The notes beneath the pieces were generated by a model. It worked only from the letters and a program-made list of their open reading frames with translations, was not told the DNA's origin and made no database searches. Positions 43,528 to 57,560 of a stretch of 64,000 nucleotides of DNA are shown piece after piece. The DNA is taken from NCBI GenBank assembly GCA_946699065.1, contig CAMPDV010001467.1, forward strand, positions 45,190 to 109,189, read 5' to 3'. The first letter of the stretch is position 1, and each line of letters starts with the position of its first letter. This DNA comes from Loxodes magnus (Eukaryota > Ciliophora > Karyorelictea > Loxodida > Loxodidae). Position numbers and translations under genes: made by a program.

Positions 43528-45681
43528 CTAATTAGTGTGACCACTCATGGTCTTACAGGTACCTGTCTTGACGTCCCATAGTCTCACCGTCTAATCTACA
43601 CTTCCCGATACGATGAACTCTGAATTACTGGATATAGCCACAGCATATACCTAATTAGTGTGACCACTCATGGTCTTACAGGTACCTGTCTTGACGTCCC
43701 ATAGTCTCACCGTCTAATCATAACTTCCCGATACGATGAACTCTGAATTACTGGATATAGCCACAGCATATACCTAATTAGTGTGACCACTCATGGTCTT
43801 ACAGGTACCTGTCTTGACGTCCCATAGTCTCACCGTCTAATCTACACTTCCCGATACGATGAACTCTGAATTACTGGATATAGCCACAGCATATACCTAA
43901 TTAGTGTGACCACTCATGGTCTTACAGGTACCTGTCTTGACGTTCCATAGTCTCACCGTCGAATCATAACTTCCCGATACGATGAACTCTGAATTACTGG
44001 ATATAGCCACAGATCATACCTAATTTGTGTGACCACTCATGGTCTTACAGGTACCTGTCTTGACGTCCCATAGTCTCACCGTCTAATCTACACTTCCCGA
44101 TACGATGAACTCTGAATTACTGGATATAGCCACAGATCATACATAATTAGTGTGACCACTCATGGTCTTACAGGTACCTGTCTTGACGTCCCATAGTCTC
44201 ACCGTATTATCTCTACTTCCCGATACGATGAACTCTGAATTACTGGATATAGCCACAGCATATACCTAATTAGTGTGACCACTCATGGTCTTACAGGTAC
44301 CTGTCTTGACGTCCCATAGTCTCACCGTCTAATCTACACTTCCCGATACGATGAACTCTGAATTACTGGATATAGCCACAGCATATACCTAATTAGTGTG
44401 ACCACTCATGGTCTTACAGGTACCTGTCTTGACGTCCCATAGTCTCACCGTCTAATCATAACTTCCCGATACGATGAACTCTGAATTACTGGATATAGCC
44501 ACAGCATATACCTAATTAGTGTGACCACTCATGGTCTTACAGGTACCTGTCTTGACGTCCCATAGTCTCACCGTCTAATCTACACTTCCCGATACGATGA
44601 ACTCTGAATTACTGGATATAGCCACAGCATATACCTAATTAGTGTGACCACTCATGGTCTTACAGGTACCTGTCTTGACGTCCCATAGTCTCACCGTCGA
44701 ATCATAACTTCCCGATACGATGAACTCTGAATTACTGGATATAGCCACAGATCATACCTAATTAGTGTGACCACTCATGGTCTTACAGGTACCTGTCTTG
44801 ACGTCCCATAGTCTCACCGTCTAATCATAACTTCCCGATACGATGAACTCTGAATTACTGGATATAGCCACAGATCATACATAATTTGTGTGACCACTCA
44901 TGGTCTTACAGGTACCTGTCTTGACGTCCCATAGTCTCACCGTCTAATCTACACTTCCCGATACGATGAACTCTGAATTACTGGATATAGCCAAAGATCA
45001 TACAGAACTAGTGTGACCACAGATGGTCTTACAGGTACCTGTCTTGACGTCCCATAGTCTCACCGTCTAATCTACACTTCCCGATACGATGAACTCTGAA
45101 TTACTGGATATAGCCACAGCATATACCTAATTAGTGTGACCACTCATGGTCTTACAGGTACCTGTCTTGACGTCCCATAGTCTCACCGTCTAATCTACAC
45201 TTCCCGATACGATGAACTCTGAATTACTGGATATAGCCACAGATCATACCTAATTAGTGTGACCACTCATGGTCTTACAGGTACCTGTCTTGACGTCCCA
45301 TAGTCTCACCGTCTAATCTACACTTCCCGATACGATGAACTCTGAATCACTGGATATAGCCAAAGATCATACAGAACTAGTGTGACCACTCATGGTCTTA
45401 CAGGTACCTGTCTTGACGTTCCATAGTCTCACCGTATTATCTACACTTCCCGATACGATGAACTCTGAATTACTGGATAATGCCACAGATCATACCTAAT
45501 TAGTGTGACCACTCATGGTCTTACAGGTACCTGTCTTGACGTCCCATAGTCTCACCGTCTAATCTACACTTCCCGATACGATGAACTCTGAATTACTGGA
45601 TATAGCCACAGATCATACCTAATTAGTGTGACCACTCATGGTCTTACAGGTACCTGTCTTGACGTCCCATAGTCTCACCGT

Positions 45682-45924
45682 CTAATCTACACTTCCCGAT
45701 ACGATGAACTCTGAATTACTGGATATAGCCACAGCATATACATAATTAGTGTGACCACTCATGGTCTTACAGGTACCTGTCTTGACGTCCCATAGTCTCA
45801 CCGTCGAATCTACACTTCCCGATACGATGAACTCTGAATTACTGGATATAGCCACAGAACATACATAATTAGTGTGACCACTCATAATCTTACAGGTACC
45901 TGTCTTGACGTTCATTAGTCTCAC
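45682..45924 (-). pseudogene. Stop-free segment beginning with a WD-less blade
   Basis: 80 codons. The first blade reads RLMNV in place of RLWDV and KIM in place of KTM, so the WD dipeptide is lost. The second linker uses Tyr7-Ala8 (TAT GCT) rather than Cys7-Ser8. Confidence 0.4.
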
Positions 45925-46110
45925 CGTCTAATCATAATTTCCCGATACGATGAACTCTGAATTACTGGATATAGCCACAGATCATACCTAATTAGTGTGA
46001 CCACTCATGGTCTTACAGGTACCTGTCTTGACGTCCCATAGTCTCACCGTCTAATCTACACTTCCCGATACGATGAACTCTGAATTACTGGATATAGCCA
46101 CAGATCATAC

Positions 46111-46347
46111 CTAATTAGTGTGACCACTCATGGTCTTACAGGTACCTGTCTTGACGTTCCATAGTCTCACCGTATAATCATAACTTCCCGATACGATGAA
46201 CTCTGAATTACTGGATATAGCCACAGCATATACATAATTTGTGTGACCACTCATGGTCTTACAGGTACCTGTCTTGACGTCCCATAGTCTCACCGTCGAA
46301 TCTACACTTCCCGATACGATGAACTCTGAATTACTGGATATAGCCAC
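46111..46347 (-). pseudogene. Stop-free two-blade segment with Tyr23/Tyr25 blade
   Basis: 78 codons, Val23/Ser25 then Tyr23/Tyr25 with Asn31. TAT at residue 25 shows the Tyr alternative to TAG at this site. Confidence 0.42.
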
Positions 46348-47340
46348 AGCATATACCTAATTAGTGTGACCACTCATGGTCTTACAGGTACCTGTCTTGA
46401 CGTCCCATAGTCTCACCGTATTATCTCTACTTCCCGAAACGATGAACTCTGAATTACTGGATATAGCCACAGATCATACCTAATTTGTGTGACCACTCAT
46501 GGTCTTACAGGTACCTGTCTTGACGTCCCATAGTCTCACCGTCTAATTTACACTTCCCGATACGATGAACTCTGAATTACTGGATATAGCCACAGATCAT
46601 ACCTAATTAGTGTGACCACTCATGGTCTTACAGGTACCTGTCTTGACGTCCCATAGTCTCACCGTCTAATCATAACTTCCCGATACGATGAACTCTGAAT
46701 TACTGGATATAGCCACAGCATATACCTAATTAGTGTGACCACTCATGGTCTTACAGGTACCTGTCTTGACGTTCCATAGTCTCACCGTATTATCTACACT
46801 TCCCGATACGATGAACTCTGAATTACTGGATATAGCCACAGATCATACCTAATTAGTGTGACCACAGATGGTCTTACAGGTACCTGTCTTGACGTCCCAT
46901 AGTCTCACCGTCTAATCATAACTTCCCGATACGATGAACTCTGAATTACTGGATATAGCCACAGCATATACATAATTAGTGTGACCACTCATGGTCTTAC
47001 AGGTACCTGTCTTGACGTCCCATAGTCTCACCGTCTAATCTACACTTCCCGATACGATGAACTCTGAATTACTGGATATAGCCACAGAACATACATAATT
47101 AGTGTGACCACTCATAATCTTACAGGTACCTGTCTTGACGTTCATTAGTCTCACCGTCTAATCATAACTTCCCGATACGATGAACTCTGAATTACTGGAT
47201 ATAGCCACAGATCATACCTAATTAGTGTGACCACTCATGGTCTTACAGGTACCTGTCTTGACGTCCCATAGTCTCACCGTCTAATCATAACTTCCCGATA
47301 CGATGAACTCTGAATTACTGGATATAGCCACAGATCATAC

Positions 47341-47577
47341 CTAATTAGTGTGACCACTCATGGTCTTACAGGTACCTGTCTTGACGTTCCATAGTCTCAC
47401 CGTATAATCATAACTTCCCGATACGATGAACTCTGAATTACTGGATATAGCCACAGCATATACATAATTTGTGTGACCACTCATGGTCTTACAGGTACCT
47501 GTCTTGACGTCCCATAGTCTCACCGTATTATCTCTACTTCCCGATACGATGAACTCTGAATTACTGGATATAGCCAC
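47341..47577 (-). pseudogene. Stop-free two-blade segment, relative of 46111-46347
   Basis: Offset exactly 1230 bp (10 units). The second blade is the same Tyr23/Tyr25/Asn31 form; the first is Arg23/Asn25 instead of Val23/Ser25, an example of blade swapping between copies. Confidence 0.42.
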
Positions 47578-47949
47578 AGATCATACCTAATTTGTGTGAC
47601 CACTCATGGTCTTACAGGTACCTGTCTTGACGTCCCATAGTCTCACCGTCTAATCATAACTTCCCGATACGATGAACTCTGAATTACTGGATATAGCCAC
47701 AGCATATACCTAATTAGTGTGACCACTCATGGTCTTACAGGTACCTGTCTTGACGTCCCATAGTCTCACCGTCTAATCATAACTTCCCGATACGATGAAC
47801 TCTGAATTACTGGATATAGCCACAGCATATACCTAATTAGTGTGACCACTCATGGTCTTACAGGTACCTGTCTTGACGTCCCATAGTCTCACCGTCTAAT
47901 CATAACTTCCCGATACGATGAACTCTGAATTACTGGATATAGCCACAGA

Positions 47950-48138
47950 TCATACATAATTAGTGTGACCACTCATGGTCTTACAGGTACCTGTCTTGAC
48001 GTCCCATAGTCTCACCGTATTATCTCTACTTCCCGATACGATGAACTCTGAATCACTGGATATAGCCAAAGATAATAAAGAACTAGTGTGACCACTCATG
48101 GTCTTACAGGTACCTGTCTTGACGTCCCATAGTCTCAC
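47950..48138 (-). pseudogene. Stop-free segment with TTA in place of TGA
   Basis: 62 codons, ending at TGA (47950-47952). The first linker reads GHTSSLLSL: residues 6 and 7 are TTA TTA, whereas related units have GTA TGA. This unit is therefore a stop-free relative of the SSV-stop-SL haplotype. Confidence 0.4.
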
Positions 48139-48459
48139 CGTCTAATCTACACTTCCCGATACGATGAACTCTGAATTACTGGATATAGCCACAGCATATA
48201 CCTAATTAGTGTGACCACTCATGGTCTTACAGGTACCTGTCTTGACGTCCCATAGTCTCACCGTCTAATCATAACTTCCCGATACGATGAACTCTGAATT
48301 ACTGGATATAGCCACAGCATATACCTAATTAGTGTGACCACTCATGGTCTTACAGGTACCTGTCTTGACGTCCCATAGTCTCACCGTCTAATCTACACTT
48401 CCCGATACGATGAACTCTGAATTACTGGATATAGCCACAGATCATACATAATTAGTGTG

Positions 48460-49680
48460 ACCACTCATGGTCTTACAGGTACCTGTCTTGACGTCCCATA
48501 GTCTCACCGTCTAATCTACACTTCCCGATACGATGAACTCTGAATTACTGGATATAGCCACAGATCATACATAATTAGTGTGACCACTCATGGTCTTACA
48601 GGTACCTGTCTTGACGTTCCATAGTCTCACCGTCGAATCATAACTTCCCGATACGATGAACTCTGAATTACTGGATATAGCCACAGATCATACCTAATTA
48701 GTGTGACCACTCATGGTCTTACAGGTACCTGTCTTGACGTCCCATAGTCTCACCGTCTAATCTACACTTCCCGATACGATGAACTCTGAATTACTGGATA
48801 TAGCCACAGCATATACCAAATTAGTGTGACCACTCATGGTCTTACAGGTACCTGTCTTGACGTCCCATAGTCTCACCGTCTAATCATAACTTCCCGATAC
48901 GATGAACTCTGAATTACTGGATATAGCCACAGATCATACCTAATTAGTGTGACCACTCATGGTCTTACAGGTACCTGTCTTGACGTCCCATAGTCTCACC
49001 GTCGAATCTACACTTCCCGATACGATGAACTCTGAATTACTGGATATAGCCACAGCATATACCTAATTAGTGTGACCACTCATGGTCTTACAGGTACCTG
49101 TCTTGACGTCCCATAGTCTCACCGTCTAATCATAACTTCCCGATACGATGAACTCTGAATTACTGGATATAGCCACAGCATATACCTAATTAGTGTGACC
49201 ACTCATGGTCTTACAGGTACCTGTCTTGACGTCCCATAGTCTCACCGTCTAATCTACACTTCCCGATACGATGAACTCTGAATTACTGGATATAGCCACA
49301 GATCATACATAATTAGTGTGACCACTCATGGTCTTACAGGTACCTGTCTTGACGTTCCATAGTCTCACCGTCGAATCATAACTTCCCGATACGATGAACT
49401 CTGAATTACTGGATATAGCCACAGATCATACCTAATTAGTGTGACCACTCATGGTCTTACAGGTACCTGTCTTGACGTCCCATAGTCTCACCGTCTAATC
49501 TACACTTCCCGATACGATGAACTCTGAATTACTGGATATAGCCACAGCATATACCTAATTAGTGTGACCACTCATGGTCTTACAGGTACCTGTCTTGACG
49601 TCCCATAGTCTCACCGTCTAATCATAACTTCCCGATACGATGAACTCTGAATTACTGGATATAGCCACAGATCATACCTA
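48460..49680. repeat. 6-unit higher-order repeat (738 bp)
   Basis: The Tyr23/Ser25/Asn31 units at 48616 and 49354 are exactly 738 bp apart, with the same following order of units. Confidence 0.65.
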
Positions 49681-49917
49681 ATTAGTGTGACCACTCATGG
49701 TCTTACAGGTACCTGTCTTGACGTCCCATAGTCTCACCGTCTAATCTACACTTCCCGATACGATGAACTCTGAATTACTGGATATAGCCACAGATCATAC
49801 CTAATAAGTGTGACCACTCATGGTCTTACAGGTACCTGTCTTGACGTCCCATAGTCTCACCGTCGAATCATAACTTCCCGATACGATGAACTCTGAATCA
49901 CTGGATATAGCCAAAGA

Positions 49918-49920
49918 TTA
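49918..49920 (-). other. In-frame TAA at residue 7
   Basis: The unit has agattatac where relatives have agatcatac, turning TGA into TAA. This is the first TAA in the correct frame that I found in the window, reading from the left. Confidence 0.8.
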
Positions 49921-50786
49921 TACAGAACTAGTGTGACCACAGATGGTCTTACAGGTACCTGTCTTGACGTTCCATAGTCTCACCGTATAATCATAACTTC
50001 CCGATACGATGAACTCTGAATTACTGGATATAGCCACAGATCATACCTAATTAGTGTGACCACTCATGGTCTTACAGGTACCTGTCTTGACGTCCCATAG
50101 TCTCACCGTCTAATCATAACTTCCCGATACGATGAACTCTGAATTACTGGATATAGCCACAGATCATACCTAATTAGTGTGTGACCACTCATGGTCTTAC
50201 AGGTACCTGTCTTGACGTTCCATAGTCTCACCGTCTAATCTACACTTCCCGATACGATGAACTCTGAATTACTGGATATAGCCACAGAACATACATAATT
50301 TGTGTGACCACTCATGGTCTTACAGGTACCTGTCTTGACGTCCCATAGTCTCACCGTCTAATCTACACTTCCCGATACGATGAACTCTGAATTACTGGAT
50401 ATAGCCACAGATCATACCTAATTTGTGTGACCACTCATGGTCTTGCAGGTACCTGTCTTGACGTCCCATAGTCTCACCGTCGAATCTACACTTCCCGATA
50501 CGATGAACTCTGAATTACTGGATATAGCCACAGATCATACCTAATAAGTGTGACCACTCATGGTCTTACAGGTACCTGTCTTGACGTCCCATAGTCTCAC
50601 CGTATTATCTCTACTTCCCGATACGATCAACTCTGAATTACTGGATATAGCCACAGATCATACCTAATTAGTGTGACCACTCATGGTCTTACAGGTACCT
50701 GTCTTGACGTCCCATAGTCTCACCGTATTATCTCTACTTCCCGATACGATGAACTCTGAATTACTGGATATAGCCACAGATCATAC

Positions 50787-51092
50787 CTAATAAGTGTGAC
50801 CACTCATGGTCTTACAGGTACCTGTCTTGACGTCCCATAGTCTCACCGTCGAATCTCTACTTCCCGATACGATGAACTCTGAATTACTGGATATAGCCAC
50901 AGAACATACATAATTTGTGTGACCACTCATGGTCTTACAGGTACCTGTCTTGACGTCCCATAGTCTCACCGTCGAATCTACACTTCCCGATACGATGAAC
51001 TCTGAATTACTGGATATAGCCACAGAACATACATAATTTGTGTGACCACTCATGGTCTTACAGGTACCTGTCTTGACGTCCCATAGTCTCAC
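50787..51092 (-). pseudogene. Longest stop-free WD40 run, 101 codons
   Basis: About 2.5 blades. Two successive linkers both use Tyr5-Val-Cys7, and blades are Val23/Ser25 followed by the rare Arg23/Ser25. Bounded by TAG at residue 25 upstream and TAG at residue 5 downstream. Even this best stretch is too short for a propeller. Confidence 0.45.
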
Positions 51093-51770
51093 CGTCTAAT
51101 CTACACTTCCCGATACGATGAACTCTGAATTACTGGATATAGCCACAGATCATACCTAATTTGTGTGACCACTCATGGTCTTGCAGGTACCTGTCTTGAC
51201 GTCCCATAGTCTCACCGTCGAATCTACACTTCCCGATACGATGAACTCTGAATTACTGGATATAGCCACAGATCATACCTAATAAGTGTGACCACTCATG
51301 GTCTTACAGGTACCTGTCTTGACGTCCCATAGTCTCACCGTATTATCTCTACTTCCCGATACGATGAACTCTGAATTACTGGATATAGCCACAGATCATA
51401 CCTAATAAGTGTGACCACTCATGGTCTTACAGGTACCTGTCTTGACGTTCCATAGTCTCACCGTCTAATTTACACTTCCCGATACGATGAACTCTGAATT
51501 ACTGGATATAGCCACAGATCATACCTAATAAGTGTGACCACTCATGGTCTTACAGGTACCTGTCTTGACGTCCCATAGTCTCACCGTCTAATTTACACTT
51601 CCCGATACGATGAACTCTGAATTACTGGATATAGCCACAGAACATACATAATTAGTGTGACCACTCATGGTCTTACAGGTACCTGTCTTGACGTTCATTA
51701 GTCTCACCGTCTAATCTACACTTCCCGATACGATGAACTCTGAATTACTGGATATAGCCACAGATCATAC

Positions 51771-51953
51771 CTAATTAGTGTGACCACTCATGGTCTTACA
51801 GGTACCTGTCTTGACGTCCCATAGTCTCACCGTATAATCATAACTTCCCGATACGATGAACTCTGAATTACTGGATATAGCCACAGAACATACATAATTT
51901 GTGTGACCACTCATGGTCTTACAGGTACCTGTCTTGACGTCCCATAGTCTCAC
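51771..51953 (-). pseudogene. Stop-free WD40 segment with Tyr23/Tyr25 blade
   Basis: 60 codons from a TAG at residue 25 to TAG at residue 5, with Tyr5-Val-Cys7 between. Confidence 0.4.
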
Positions 51954-52340
51954 CGTCTAATCTACACTTCCCGATACGATGAACTCTGAATTACTGGATA
52001 TAGCCACAGATCATACCTAATTAGTGTGACCACTCATGGTCTTACAGGTACCTGTCTTGACGTCCCATAGTCTCACCGTATTATCTCTACTTCCCGATAC
52101 GATGAACTCTGAATTACTGGATATAGCCACAGATCATACCTAATAAGTGTGACCACTCATGGTCTTACAGGTACCTGTCTTGACGTCCCATAGTCTCACC
52201 GTCGAATCTACACTTCCCGATACGATGAACTCTGAATTACTGGATATAGCCACAGATCATACCTAATAAGTGTGACCACTCATGGTCTTACAGGTACCTG
52301 TCTTGACGTTCCATAGTCTCACCGTCTAATCATAACTTCC

Positions 52341-53692
52341 GATACGATGAACTCTGAATTACTGGATATAGCCACAGATCATACCTAATAAGTGTGACCA
52401 CTCATGGTCTTACAGGTACCTGTCTTGACGTTCCATAGTCTCACCGTCTAATCATAACTTCCCGATACGATGAACTCTGAATTACTGGATATAGCCACAG
52501 ATCATACCTAATATGTGTGACCACTCATGGTCTTACAGGTACCTGTCTTGACGTTCCATAGTCTCACCGTCTAATTTACACTTCCCGATACGATGAACTC
52601 TGAATTACTGGATATAGCCACAGAACATACATAATTTGTGTGACCACTCATGGTCTTACAGGTACCTGTCTTGACGTCCCATAGTCTCACCGTCTAATCT
52701 ACACTTCCCGATACGATGAACTCTGAATTACTGGATATAGCCACAGATCATACCTAATAAGTGTGACCACTCATGGTCTTACAGGTACCTGTCTTGACGT
52801 CCCATAGTCTCACCGTATTATCTCTACTTCCCGATACGATGAACTCTGAATCACTGGATATAGCCACAGATCATACCTAATTAGTGTGACCACTCATGGT
52901 CTTACAGGTACCTGTCTTGACGTCCCATAGTCTCACCGTCTAATCTACACTTCCCGATACGATGAACTCTGAATTACTGGATATAGCCACAGCATATACC
53001 TAATTAGTGTGACCACTCATGGTCTTACAGGTACCTGTCTTGACGTCCCATAGTCTCACCGTCTAATCTACACTTCCCGATACGATGAACTCTGAATTAC
53101 TGGATATAGCCACAGAACATACATAATTTGTGTGACCACTCATGGTCTTACAGGTACCTGTCTTGACGTCCCATAGTCTCACCGTCTAATCTACACTTCC
53201 CGATACGATGAACTCTGAATTACTGGATATAGCCACAGATCATACCTAATTAGTGTGACCACTCATGGTCTTACAGGTACCTGTCTTGACGTCCCATAGT
53301 CTCACCGTATTATCTCTACTTCCCGATACGATGAACTCTGAATTACTGGATATAGCCACAGATCATACCTAATAAGTGTGACCACTCATGGTCTTACAGG
53401 TACCTGTCTTGACGTCCCATAGTCTCACCGTCGAATCTACACTTCCCGATACGATGAACTCTGAATTACTGGATATAGCCACAGAACATACATAATTTGT
53501 GTGACCACTCATGGTCTTACAGGTACCTGTCTTGACGTCCCATAGTCTCACCGTATTATCTCTACTTCCCGATACGATGAACTCTGAATTACTGGATATA
53601 GCCACAGATCATACCTAATAAGTGTGACCACTCATGGTCTTACAGGTACCTGTCTTGACGTTCCATAGTCTCACCGTCTAATCATAACTTCC
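52341..53692 (-). pseudogene. WD40 frame block 10, 11 units
   Basis: 1352 bp (11 units less one base) between two copies of the same S20-G21 deletion. This implies that an 11-unit segment carrying the deletion was duplicated. Confidence 0.5.
53369..53605 (-). pseudogene. Stop-free two-blade WD40 segment
   Basis: Arg23/Asn25 then Val23/Ser25, ending GHTY. Same peptide as 10320-10556 although 43 kb away, but the T3 codon in the inner linker is ACA rather than ACT. Confidence 0.42.
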
Positions 53693-54360
53693 GATACGAT
53701 GAACTCTGAATTACTGGATATAGCCACAGATCATACCTAATTAGTGTGACCACTCATGATTTTACAGGTACCTGTCTTGACGTCCCATAGTCTCACCGTC
53801 TAATCTACACTTCCCGATACGATGAACTCTGAATTACTGGATATAGCCACAGATCATACCTAATTTGTGTGACCACTCATGGTCTTACAGGTACCTGTCT
53901 TGACGTACCATAGTCTCACCGTCTAATCTACACTTCCCGATACGATGAACTCTGAATTACTGGATATAGCCACAGAACATACATAATTTGTGTGACCACT
54001 CATGGTCTTACAGGTACCTGTCTTGACGTCCCATAGTCTCACCGTCTAATCTACACTTCCCGATACGATGAACTCTGAATTACTGGATATAGCCACAGAA
54101 CATACATAATTTGTGTGACCACTCATGGTCTTACAGGTACCTGTCTTGACGTCCCATAGTCTCACCGTCTAATCTACACTTCCCGATACGATGAACTCTG
54201 AATTACTGGATATAGCCAAAGATTATACAGAACTAGTGTGACCACAGATGGTCTTACAGGTACCTGTCTTGACGTTCCATAGTCTCACCGTATAATCATA
54301 ACTTCCCGATACGATGAACTCTGAATTACTGGATATAGCCACAGCATATACCTAATTAGT
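53693..54360 (-). pseudogene. WD40 frame block 11, about 5 units
   Basis: Lies between the deletion at about 53692 and the 2-bp insertion at about 54360. Contains an Asp31 to Tyr blade (near 53905) and a TAA at 54223-54225. Confidence 0.5.
54223..54225 (-). other. In-frame TAA at residue 7
   Basis: Same TGA to TAA change. It lies 138 bp to the left of a 2-bp insertion and travels with a Tyr23/Tyr25 unit. Confidence 0.8.
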
Positions 54361-57300
54361 GTGTGACCACTCATGGTCTTACAGGTACCTGTCTTGACGT
54401 CCCATAGTCTCACCGTCTAATCATAACTTCCCGATACGATGAACTCTGAATTACTGGATATAGCCACAGATCATACCTAATAAGTGTGACCACTCATGGT
54501 CTTACAGGTACCTGTCTTGACGTCCCATAGTCTCACCGTATTATCTCTACTTCCCGATACGATGAACTCTGAATTACTGGATATAGCCACAGATCATACC
54601 TAATAAGTGTGACCACTCATGGTCTTACAGGTACCTGTCTTGACGTTCCATAGTCTCACCGTCTAATTTACACTTCCCGATACGATGAACTCTGAATTAC
54701 TGGATATAGCCACAGAACATACATAATTAGTGTGACCACTCATGGTCTTACAGGTACCTGTCTTGACGTCCCATAGTCTCACCGTATTATCTCTACTTCC
54801 CGATACGATGAACTCTGAATTACTGGATATAGCCACAGATCATACCTAATAAGTGTGACCACTCATGGTCTTACAGGTACCTGTCTTGACGTTCCATAGT
54901 CTCACCGTCTAATTTACACTTCCCGATACGATGAACTCTGAATTACTGGATATAGCCACAGATCATACCTAATAAGTGTGACCACTCATGGTCTTACAGG
55001 TACCTGTCTTGACGTCCCATAGTCTCACCGTATTATCTCTACTTCCCGATACGATGAACTCTGAATTACTGGATATAGCCACAGATCATACCTAATAAGT
55101 GTGACCACTCATGGTCTTACAGGTACCTGTCTTGACGTTCCATAGTCTCACCGTCTAATTTACACTTCCCGATACGATGAACTCTGAATTACTGGATATA
55201 GCCACAGATCATACCTAATAAGTGTGACCACTCATGGTCTTACAGGTACCTGTCTTGACGTCCCATAGTCTCACCGTCTAATTTACACTTCCCGATACGA
55301 TGAACTCTGAATTACTGGATATAGCCACAGAACATACATAATTAGTGTGACCACTCATGGTCTTACAGGTACCTGTCTTGACGTCCCATAGTCTCACCGT
55401 CTAATCTACACTTCCCGATACGATGAACTCTGAATTACTGGATATAGCCACAGCATATACCTAATTAGTGTGACCACTCATGGTCTTACAGGTACCTGTC
55501 TTGACGTCCCATAGTCTCACCGTCTAATCTACACTTCCCGATACGATGAACTCTGAATTACTGGATATAGCCACAGAACATACATAATTTGTGTGACCAC
55601 TCATGGTCTTACAGGTACCTGTCTTGACGTCCCATAGTCTCACCGTCTAATCTACACTTCCCGATACGATGAACTCTGAATTACTGGATATAGCCACAGA
55701 TCATACCTAATTAGTGTGACCACTCATGGTCTTACAGGTACCTGTCTTGACGTCCCATAGTCTCACCGTATTATCTCTACTTCCCGATACGATGAACTCT
55801 GAATTACTGGATATAGCCACAGATCATACCTAATAAGTGTGACCACTCATGGTCTTACAGGTACCTGTCTTGACGTCCCATAGTCTCACCGTCTAATCTA
55901 CACTTCCCGATACGATGAACTCTGAATTACTGGATATAGCCACAGAACATACATAATTTGTGTGACCACTCATGGTCTTACAGGTACCTGTCTTGACGTC
56001 CCATAGTCTCACCGTCTAATCTACACTTCCCGATACGATGAACTCTGAATTACTGGATATAGCCACAGAACATACATAATTTGTGTGACCACTCATGGTC
56101 TTACAGGTACCTGTCTTGACGTCCCATAGTCTCACCGTCTAATCTACACTTCCCGATACGATGAACTCTGAATTACTGGATATAGCCACAGATCATGCCT
56201 AATTAGTGTGACCACTCATGGTCTTACAGGTACCTGTCTTGACGTCCCATAGTCTCACCGTCTAATCTACACTTCCCGATACGATGAACTCTGAATTACT
56301 GGATATAGCCACAGATCATACCTAATAAGTGTGACCACTCATGGTCTTACAGGTACCTGTCTTGACGTCCCATAGTCTCACCGTCGAATCTACACTTCCC
56401 GATACGATGAACTCTGAATTACTGGATATAGCCACAGATCATACCTAATTTGTGTGACCACTCATGGTCTTACAGGTACCTGTCTTGACGTACCATAGTC
56501 TCACCGTCTAATCTACACTTCCCGATACGATGAACTCTGAATTACTGGATATAGCCACAGAACATACATAATTTGTGTGACCACTCATGGTCTTACAGGT
56601 ACCTGTCTTGACGTCCCATAGTCTCACCGTCTAATCTACACTTCCCGATACGATGAACTCTGAATTACTGGATATAGCCAAAGATCATACATAATTTGTG
56701 TGACCACTCATGGTCTTACAGGTACCTGTCTTGACGTCCCATAGTCTCACCGTCTAATCTACACTTCCCGATACGATGAACTCTGAATTACTGGATATAG
56801 CCACAGATCATACCTAATAAGTGTGACCACTCATGGTCTTACAGGTACCTGTCTTGACGTCCCATAGTCTCACCGTATTATCTCTACTTCCCGATACGAT
56901 GAACTCTGAATTACTGGATATAGCCACAGATCATACCTAATAAGTGTGACCACTCATGGTCTTACAGGTACCTGTCTTGACGTTCCATAGTCTCACCGTC
57001 TAATTTACACTTCCCGATACGATGAACTCTGAATTACTGGATATAGCCACAGATCATACCTAATAAGTGTGACCACTCATGGTCTTACAGGTACCTGTCT
57101 TGACGTCCCATAGTCTCACCGTCTAATTTACACTTCCCGATACGATGAACTCTGAATTACTGGATATAGCCACAGAACATACATAATTAGTGTGACCACT
57201 CATGGTCTTACAGGTACCTGTCTTGACGTTCATTAGTCTCACCGTCTAATCTACACTTCCCGATACGATGAACTCTGAATTACTGGATATAGCCACAGAT

Positions 57301-57560
57301 CATACCTAATTAGTGTGACCACTCATGGTCTTACAGGTACCTGTCTTGACGTCCCATAGTCTCACCGTCTAATCTACACTTCCCGATACGATGAACTCTG
57401 AATTACTGGATATAGCCACAGATCATACAGAACTAGTGTGACCACAGATGGTCTTACAGGTACCTGTCTTGACGTTCCATAGTCTCACCGTATAATCATA
57501 ACTTCCCGATACGATGAACTCTGAATTACTGGATATAGCCACAGCATATACCTAATTAGT
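54361..57560 (-). pseudogene. WD40 frame block 12, 26 units
   Basis: 3200 bp between 2-bp insertions. Rich in the Val23-Asn24-TAG25 form (aatttacac on the plus strand), with Asp24 replaced by Asn, and in Asn at residue 31. Confidence 0.55.

Larger units (their letters stand above)
45420..47580. repeat. 10/11-unit higher-order repeat
   Basis: The cataatct marker (Thr39 to Ile) with gttcattag (W30M/D31N) occurs at 45881 and 47111 (1230 bp), and the Tyr23/Tyr25 unit at 46171 and 47401 (1230 bp). The Val23/Asn25 unit with gttcc at 45432 and 46785 is 1353 bp apart, showing one added unit. Confidence 0.7.
50179..52340 (-). pseudogene. WD40 frame block 9, about 18 units
   Basis: Bounded by the first 2-bp insertion (gtgtgtgacc instead of gtgtgacc, about 50177-50182) and a 1-bp deletion at about 52340 (cttccgat instead of cttcccgat). 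Holds the longest stop-free run of the window (50787-51092) and a W30M/D31N blade near 51693. Confidence 0.55.
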
